From assembly GCA_001600495.1 (NCBI GenBank), contig BCKE01000102.1, positions 36,555 through 57,419 on the forward strand: a stretch of 20,865 nt of DNA. Direction: 5' to 3'. The DNA comes from Pilasporangium apinafurcum (lineage: Eukaryota > Oomycota > Peronosporomycetes > Pythiales > Pythiaceae). Every line of letters starts with the position of its first letter. Position 1 is the first letter of the stretch. The notes beneath the pieces were generated by a model. It did no database searches. It was not told the origin of the DNA and saw only the letters and a program-made list of their open reading frames with translations. A program made the translations under genes and the position numbers. Positions 16,671 to 20,865 of the stretch are shown in pieces.

Positions 16671-18356
16671 ATGCCAGCGAAAGACGAGTACAAGCGAGAG
16701 CGCCAACACTTTGAGGGAACCGTATTGAATCCCAATCAATCACCAACAAAGAAACCCAAACTTAATCTATATGCGCTGTTATTTGATCCCAGATGTCAGA
16801 ACGTGTGTTCGTTTCTCGATTGGAGTGAGTTGTGTTACCATCCAGAACCATGGATGCTACCGCTCTTCAAAGCGAACCTAGACAAGCTTGATTGGAAACA
16901 ACTCTGTCGTGAACCTTGGGAATGGATACTGCCGCTCTTCAAAGCACATCCAGACAAGTTTAATTGGAAAAGACTTAGCAATACTGATGATGAATGGATG
17001 TTGCCATTGCTACAAGAGAATCCAGATAAGCTCTATTGGGATCGTATTTGCTACAACCCGCAAAAATGGATGATACCGCTATTACAAGCAAATCTAGATA
17101 AGCTTGATTGGGAAGGAGTCTCTCGGAGCCGTCGAGATCATTTAGTACCTTTTTGGGAAGAACATTTGGGCAAGCTTCGTTGGGAGTACATTTGTGATTG
17201 TCCTGAAGAGAAGATGTTACCATTTTTTCAAGCGAATATAAATAGGCTCGATTGGGAATCGTTTTGCCACAAGCCCAGAAAATGGATATTGGCACTCTTG
17301 ACGATAGTAGATCCTGACAAACTTGATTGGAAACTACTCTGCTACAAACCTCAAAAATGGATGTTGCCTTTTTTTCAAGCACATCAAGACAAACTCGATT
17401 GGGAAAGACTCGGGTACGAATCTCAAGAGTGGATGCTGCCGCTGTTTGAAGCGAATCCAGATAAGCTTCCTTGGAGAACTGTTTCCATTATTCGTCCACA
17501 ATGGGCGCTACCACTTTTCCAAGCAAACCCAGACAAAATTGAGTGGAATCGTTTCTGCAGGTTCCCTCGCGAATGGATGCTACCTTTTTTAACAGAGCAT
17601 TTGGATAAGCTTGATTGGGCGCAGTTTTGCAAAACGCCTGAAGAACAGATGTTACCTTTTTTGACAGAACATTCAGACAAGCTTGACTGGATAGAGCTTT
17701 GCAAGAATCCTCGAGAATGGATGCTACCACTCTTTGAAGCCCATCCAGACAAGCTTGACTGGAAACAACTTTGTGATACTTCTCCGTATGACACAATATA
17801 TTCCGCAGTGAACCAAACAGAATGGATACTGCCATTTTATCAAACACATATAGATAAGCTTGATTGGGAACGACTCTGCAACAAACCTCGAAAATGGATG
17901 CTATCACTCTTTGAAGCGCATCCAGACAAGCTTGATTTGAGGAGCTTCTGTTATAAACCTCAAGAATGGATGCTACCGTTTTTTCAAGCGCGCCCAGATG
18001 AGCTCAATTGGATGCAACTGTGTAATGAGCCTCAAGAATGGATGCTACCATTTTTTGAAGCGCATCCAGACAAACTCCATTGGAGATTTTTACTTTATAA
18101 CTCTCAAGAATGGATGTTACCACTTTTCCAAGCAAATTTAGATAAGCTCGAATGGGGAGAACTCTGCGACACACCTCAAAAATGGATGTTGTCACTCTTT
18201 CAAGCACACCCAGATAGTCTCGAGTGGGGATACCTTTGTATGGAACCTCAAGAATGGATGTTGCCACTTTTCCAAGCGAATCAAGACAAACTCCATTGGA
18301 ATCGACTTCGTGAAAATCCCCCAGAGTGGATATTGATGTGGTTTACACAGCAGTAA
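16671..18356 (+). CDS. 24-residue-repeat protein B
   Basis: An intact 561-residue protein. Residues 1-40 are basic (Y-K-R-E-R-Q ... P-T-K-K-P-K-L), like a bipartite nuclear localisation signal. The family head follows (L-F-D-P-R-C-Q-N-V-C-S-F-L-D-W-S-E-L-C), which resembles the core of an F-box. Then come 20 full repeats of 24 residues with consensus W-M-L-P-L-F-E-A-H-P-D-K-L-D-W-x-x-L-C-x-x-P-Q-E, plus a partial one; repeats 5 and 6 lack the leading Trp. The repeats should form a solenoid of short helices and act as a binding surface. The C-terminal M-W-F-T-Q-Q is encoded by the start of the spacer module, so the stop has moved about 25 bases downstream compared with gene C. The function is unknown; the family resemblance is to giant-virus repeat proteins. 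Confidence 0.92.
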   Translation: MPAKDEYKRERQHFEGTVLNPNQSPTKKPKLNLYALLFDPRCQNVCSFLDWSELCYHPEPWMLPLFKANLDKLDWKQLCREPWEWILPLFKAHPDKFNWKRLSNTDDEWMLPLLQENPDKLYWDRICYNPQKWMIPLLQANLDKLDWEGVSRSRRDHLVPFWEEHLGKLRWEYICDCPEEKMLPFFQANINRLDWESFCHKPRKWILALLTIVDPDKLDWKLLCYKPQKWMLPFFQAHQDKLDWERLGYESQEWMLPLFEANPDKLPWRTVSIIRPQWALPLFQANPDKIEWNRFCRFPREWMLPFLTEHLDKLDWAQFCKTPEEQMLPFLTEHSDKLDWIELCKNPREWMLPLFEAHPDKLDWKQLCDTSPYDTIYSAVNQTEWILPFYQTHIDKLDWERLCNKPRKWMLSLFEAHPDKLDLRSFCYKPQEWMLPFFQARPDELNWMQLCNEPQEWMLPFFEAHPDKLHWRFLLYNSQEWMLPLFQANLDKLEWGELCDTPQKWMLSLFQAHPDSLEWGYLCMEPQEWMLPLFQANQDKLHWNRLRENPPEWILMWFTQQ

Positions 18357-18465
18357 CTTTTTTTGATTGGTTAAAAAAAACATATGGAATAAAGAATACA
18401 TAACTGGCGCGATTTCTATCTCAACCCACATCATTTTTTGTCTTTCATCGAACTCATTAATACCA
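18334..18465 (+). promoter_or_regulatory. Repeat-family spacer module, copy 3
   Basis: Overlaps the last codons of gene B (gatgtggtttacacagcagtaac), then a T-run with gattggttaaaaa, ataactGGCGCG (core 18406-18411), ctatctcaacccacatcatttttt and a 20-base insertion before the ATG at 18466. The insertion places the core 54 bases from the start instead of about 30. Confidence 0.6.
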
Positions 18466-20100
18466 ATGAGAGTCGAATGCAAGCGGAAGTGTTGTTCAGA
18501 TCTCGCCCAGCTGCAAGTTAAGAAAAGGAAAATCGATCTGATTGCGCTATGTACTGATCCTAGATGTCAGAACGTGCTCTTATTTCTTGACTGGAGGGAA
18601 CTTTGTGACCGTCCAGATCCATGGATGTTACCACTTTTCCAAGCAAACCTCAACAAGCTCAATTGGTGGAGACTGTGTATCAGACCCCAAAAATGGATGT
18701 TATCATTGCTCCAAGCGAATTCAGACAAACTCCATTGGAATCACATTTGCAATTGCCCAGAGGAGTGGATTTTGTCACTATTACAAGCAAACCTAGATAA
18801 GCTCGATTGGACATCACTTTGTCGGTGGCCTAAAAAATGGATATTGCCATTCTTTGAAGCGAATCCGGACAAGCTCGATTGGAAATTGCTCAGCAATAAT
18901 CTTCAAGAATGGATAATACCTCTTTTGATCGCATATCCCGATAAGCTTAATTGGGAACGGATTTGTCGTTATNATCAAAAAGCATTTGTATTGCCGCTAT
19001 TCGAAACACACCCAGATAAGCTCAATTGGGAGGTACTCTGCTACGAACCTCAAGAAGAAGAATGGATATTATCACTGTTTCAAGCTCACCCAGATAAACT
19101 TAATTGGGAGTATCTTCACTACTTTGTAAAAGAATGGATGCTGCCACTTTTTGAAGCGAATCCAGACAAACTCAATTGGGAGAAACTCTGTACCAAATCT
19201 AAAGAATGGATGTTACCGCTCTTTCAAGCAAATCCAGACAAGATTTTTTGGGAAGAACTTTGTTACAAATCTCAAGAGTGGTTACTACCATTCCTCGAAA
19301 CGCACGTAGATAAAATTGCTTGGGAACAACTTTCCTACGAACCTCAAGAATGGATGCTGCCATTTTTCAAAGCGCATGTAGATAAGCTCTCTTGGGAAGA
19401 ACTTTGTTACAAATCTCAAGAGTGGTTACTACCATTCCTCGAAATGCACCTAGATAAAATCGCTTGGAAACAACTTTGCTACAAACCTCAAGAGCGGTTA
19501 TTACCATTTTTCAAAGCGCATCTAGATAAGCTCTCTTGGGAAGAACTTTGTTNCANTTCTCAAAAATGGATGCTATCATTCTTCGAAACACATCCAGATA
19601 AGCTCCATTGGGATAAACTCTGCGAAAACTCTGAAGAATGGATGCTACCACTTTTTCAAAATCACCTAGACAAACTCAACTGGGAGAAACTCTACTACAA
19701 ACCTCAAGAATGGATGCTGCCGCTTTTCAAGACATGCCCAGATAAGCTTAATTGGACGCGACTCTGCTACAAACCTCAAGAATGGATGCTACCGCTCTTC
19801 GAAGCACATTTAGACAAACTCGATTGGAAAAAACTCTGCTTGTGTTCTCCAAAGTTGATGCTACCATTTTTTGAAGCGCATCCAGATAAGCTCCATTGGA
19901 CACGACTCTTTTTGTACGGTCCTCAAGAATGGATGCTACCACTCTTTGAAGCACACCCAGATAAGCTCAATTGGGAGAAACTTTGCAACAGGCCTAAGGA
20001 ATGGATGCTACCTCTTTTTCAAGCAAATCCAGATAAACTCCATTGGGATCGACTTCGTGAAAATCCCAAAGAATGGTTGTTGCCATTACTCCAGAATTGA
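18466..20100 (+). CDS. 24-residue-repeat protein C
   Basis: A 544-residue protein using the ATG at 18466, which aligns with the starts of A and B; the frame is open 33 codons further upstream, but that stretch is the conserved spacer. The N-terminus is basic and bipartite (C-K-R-K then V-K-K-R-K-I), followed by the family head (D-P-R-C-Q-N-V-L-L-F-L-D-W-R-E-L-C), 20 full 24-residue repeats and a partial one. Repeats 10-11 and 12-13 are a recent two-unit duplication (144 bases). Two repeats contain small insertions (E-E before W-I-L-S-L-F; an extra residue in F-L-Y-G-P-Q-E). Three undetermined bases lie inside (18973, 19553, 19556). It has the same repeat count as protein B, suggesting a fixed solenoid length. 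The likely role is a host-interaction scaffold, possibly nuclear, by inference. Confidence 0.92.
   Translation: MRVECKRKCCSDLAQLQVKKRKIDLIALCTDPRCQNVLLFLDWRELCDRPDPWMLPLFQANLNKLNWWRLCIRPQKWMLSLLQANSDKLHWNHICNCPEEWILSLLQANLDKLDWTSLCRWPKKWILPFFEANPDKLDWKLLSNNLQEWIIPLLIAYPDKLNWERICRYXQKAFVLPLFETHPDKLNWEVLCYEPQEEEWILSLFQAHPDKLNWEYLHYFVKEWMLPLFEANPDKLNWEKLCTKSKEWMLPLFQANPDKIFWEELCYKSQEWLLPFLETHVDKIAWEQLSYEPQEWMLPFFKAHVDKLSWEELCYKSQEWLLPFLEMHLDKIAWKQLCYKPQERLLPFFKAHLDKLSWEELCXXSQKWMLSFFETHPDKLHWDKLCENSEEWMLPLFQNHLDKLNWEKLYYKPQEWMLPLFKTCPDKLNWTRLCYKPQEWMLPLFEAHLDKLDWKKLCLCSPKLMLPFFEAHPDKLHWTRLFLYGPQEWMLPLFEAHPDKLNWEKLCNRPKEWMLPLFQANPDKLHWDRLRENPKEWLLPLLQN
19252..19539 (+). repeat. 144-base tandem duplication within gene C
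   Basis: The block 19252-19395 is repeated at 19396-19539 with few differences and opens with the same run gaagaactttgttacaaatc. Each block encodes two 24-residue units (48 residues), so the array grew by a two-unit step. Confidence 0.85.
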
Positions 20101-20203
20101 TGTGGTTTACATAACGGTAACTTTTTTTGATTGGTTAAAAAATAATGAATGCATAATTTGGCGCGCTCTCTATCTCAACTCACATCATTCACATAGTTCC
20201 TCA
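20098..20203 (+). promoter_or_regulatory. Repeat-family spacer module, copy 4
   Basis: Starts at the TGA of gene C (tgatgtggtttacataacggtaac), then a T-run with gattggttaaaaa, gcataatttGGCGCG (core 20160-20165), ctatctcaactcacatcatt, and a stretch leading to a GTG at 20204 in the position of the family ATG. The module itself looks intact although the start codon behind it is lost. Confidence 0.6.
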
Positions 20204-20260
20204 GTGTCAGCGAAAGTAGCGGCACAATCTCATACTACCACGGAGTAAGGAAAAGCAACA

Positions 20261-20865
20261 ATGACCAAGAAAGAACATTTCAAGATCAATCTGATTACGC
20301 TATGCACTGATCCCAGGTGTCAGAACGTGCTTTTATTTCTTGACTGGCGTGAACTCTGTGGCCATCCGGAATCATGGATGTTGCCACTCTTTGAAGCAAA
20401 CCCAAACAAGCTCCGCTGGAGATATCTGTGCATCAGACCTCAAAAATGGATGCTATCGCTCTTTGAAGCGAATCTAGACAGGCTCTATTGGGATCGGATC
20501 GGCAGCGAACCTCGAGAATGGACGTTGCCACTATTACAAGCAAACCTAGATAAGCTCGATTGGGGATATCTTTGCTCGCGGTCTTACAAATCGGTACTAC
20601 CGCTCTTTGAAGCTAATCCAGATAAGCTTGATTGGAGACGATTCTGTGAAGAACCTCAAGAATGGATAATACCGCTCTTGATAACATATCCCGATAAACT
20701 TGATTGGAAACGGCTTTGTCGTTATCCTGAAAACCCAATGTTATTGCCGCTCTTTGAAGCACATCCAGACAGGCTCGATTGGAGACGATTCTGTGAAGAA
20801 CCTCAAGAATGGATAATACCGCTCTTGATAACATATCCCGATAAACTTGATTGGAAACGGCTTTG
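20261..20865 (+). CDS. 24-residue-repeat protein D, truncated by window end, N-terminus lost
   Basis: From ATG 20261 an open frame runs to the window edge without a stop (201 complete codons). It begins M-T-K-K-E-H-F-K-I-N-L, then the family head D-P-R-C-Q-N-V-L-L-F-L-D-W-R-E-L-C and seven repeats. The family start position (20204) now reads GTG, and 14 codons on is TAA (20246-20248) in the same frame; the basic N-terminal segment of A-C is therefore lost, and the Met at 20261 sits only a few residues before the conserved head. This could be a functional shortened form or the first step of decay. The last 89 bases repeat 20630-20718 exactly. The 3' end is not in the window. Confidence 0.85.
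   Translation, partial: MTKKEHFKINLITLCTDPRCQNVLLFLDWRELCGHPESWMLPLFEANPNKLRWRYLCIRPQKWMLSLFEANLDRLYWDRIGSEPREWTLPLLQANLDKLDWGYLCSRSYKSVLPLFEANPDKLDWRRFCEEPQEWIIPLLITYPDKLDWKRLCRYPENPMLLPLFEAHPDRLDWRRFCEEPQEWIIPLLITYPDKLDWKRL
20630..20865 (+). repeat. 147-base tandem duplication at the window end in gene D
   Basis: Bases 20630-20718 recur without a mismatch at 20777-20865, a period of 147 bases (two 24-residue units plus one codon). The window stops inside the second copy, as expected if an assembly broke at an unresolved repeat. It could also be an assembly duplication. Confidence 0.85.

Noticed and set aside
5606-20100. Genome-wide reassignment of UGA to tryptophan
   Set aside because: Ankyrin genes 1 and 3 and gene C end sensibly at TGA, and intact genes use TGG for Trp. 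The TGAs in the hAT gene are better treated as element-specific.
1-20865. tRNA genes, rRNA, CRISPR arrays, introns
   Set aside because: None seen. The repeats present are coding or short tandem units, not spacer-separated palindromic repeats.

Overview
The window looks like part of a giant virus genome (Nucleocytoviricota, probably of an amoeba or another protist), or such DNA endogenised in a protist. The evidence is intronless, closely packed genes on both strands, an ankyrin-repeat cluster, a tandem family of large proteins built from a 24-residue W-x-L-P-L-F / D-K-L-x-W repeat, a zinc-ribbon plus Vsr-like nuclease of a kind seen in giant viruses, and decayed eukaryotic-type DNA transposons. 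No hallmark gene (capsid, polymerase, packaging ATPase) is present, so the assignment is an inference. Scattered N bases show a draft assembly, so some breaks could be sequence errors.

Layout. 1-2688: three ankyrin proteins, the middle one on the minus strand. 2750-3775: a dead Tc1/mariner (IS630-superfamily) transposase. 3797-5299: two convergent genes of unknown function, one coiled-coil and low-complexity. 5606-7627: a nearly full-length hAT transposase on the minus strand, with four in-frame stops and no frameshift. 7576-9970: a decayed zone with coding fragments on both strands and many Ns. 10289-12199: the zinc-ribbon/Vsr-like nuclease. 12387-14141: a small gene broken by one stop, a small minus-strand arginine-rich gene and a two-TM membrane protein whose frame stays open past its stop. 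14336-14535: an internally deleted copy of the Tc1/mariner element.

14551-20865: four tandem paralogues (A-D) of the 24-residue repeat family. Each is preceded by a conserved spacer containing a GGCGCG core and a CAACCCACATCATT-like block. All share the head motif D-P-R-C-Q-N-V-x-x-F-L-D-W, and A-C also have a basic, bipartite nuclear-signal-like N-terminus. A has a one-base frameshift in an A6 run, B and C are intact, and D has lost the family start codon and basic N-terminus and runs off the window inside a near-perfect internal duplication.

Taken together the window is an accessory, fast-evolving region: two repeat-protein families expanding by tandem duplication, transposon remnants beside them, and several genes caught during decay. 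The repeat proteins are most plausibly protein-protein interaction factors acting on the host. This is inferred from the ankyrin repeats and the F-box-like head, not shown by the sequence.
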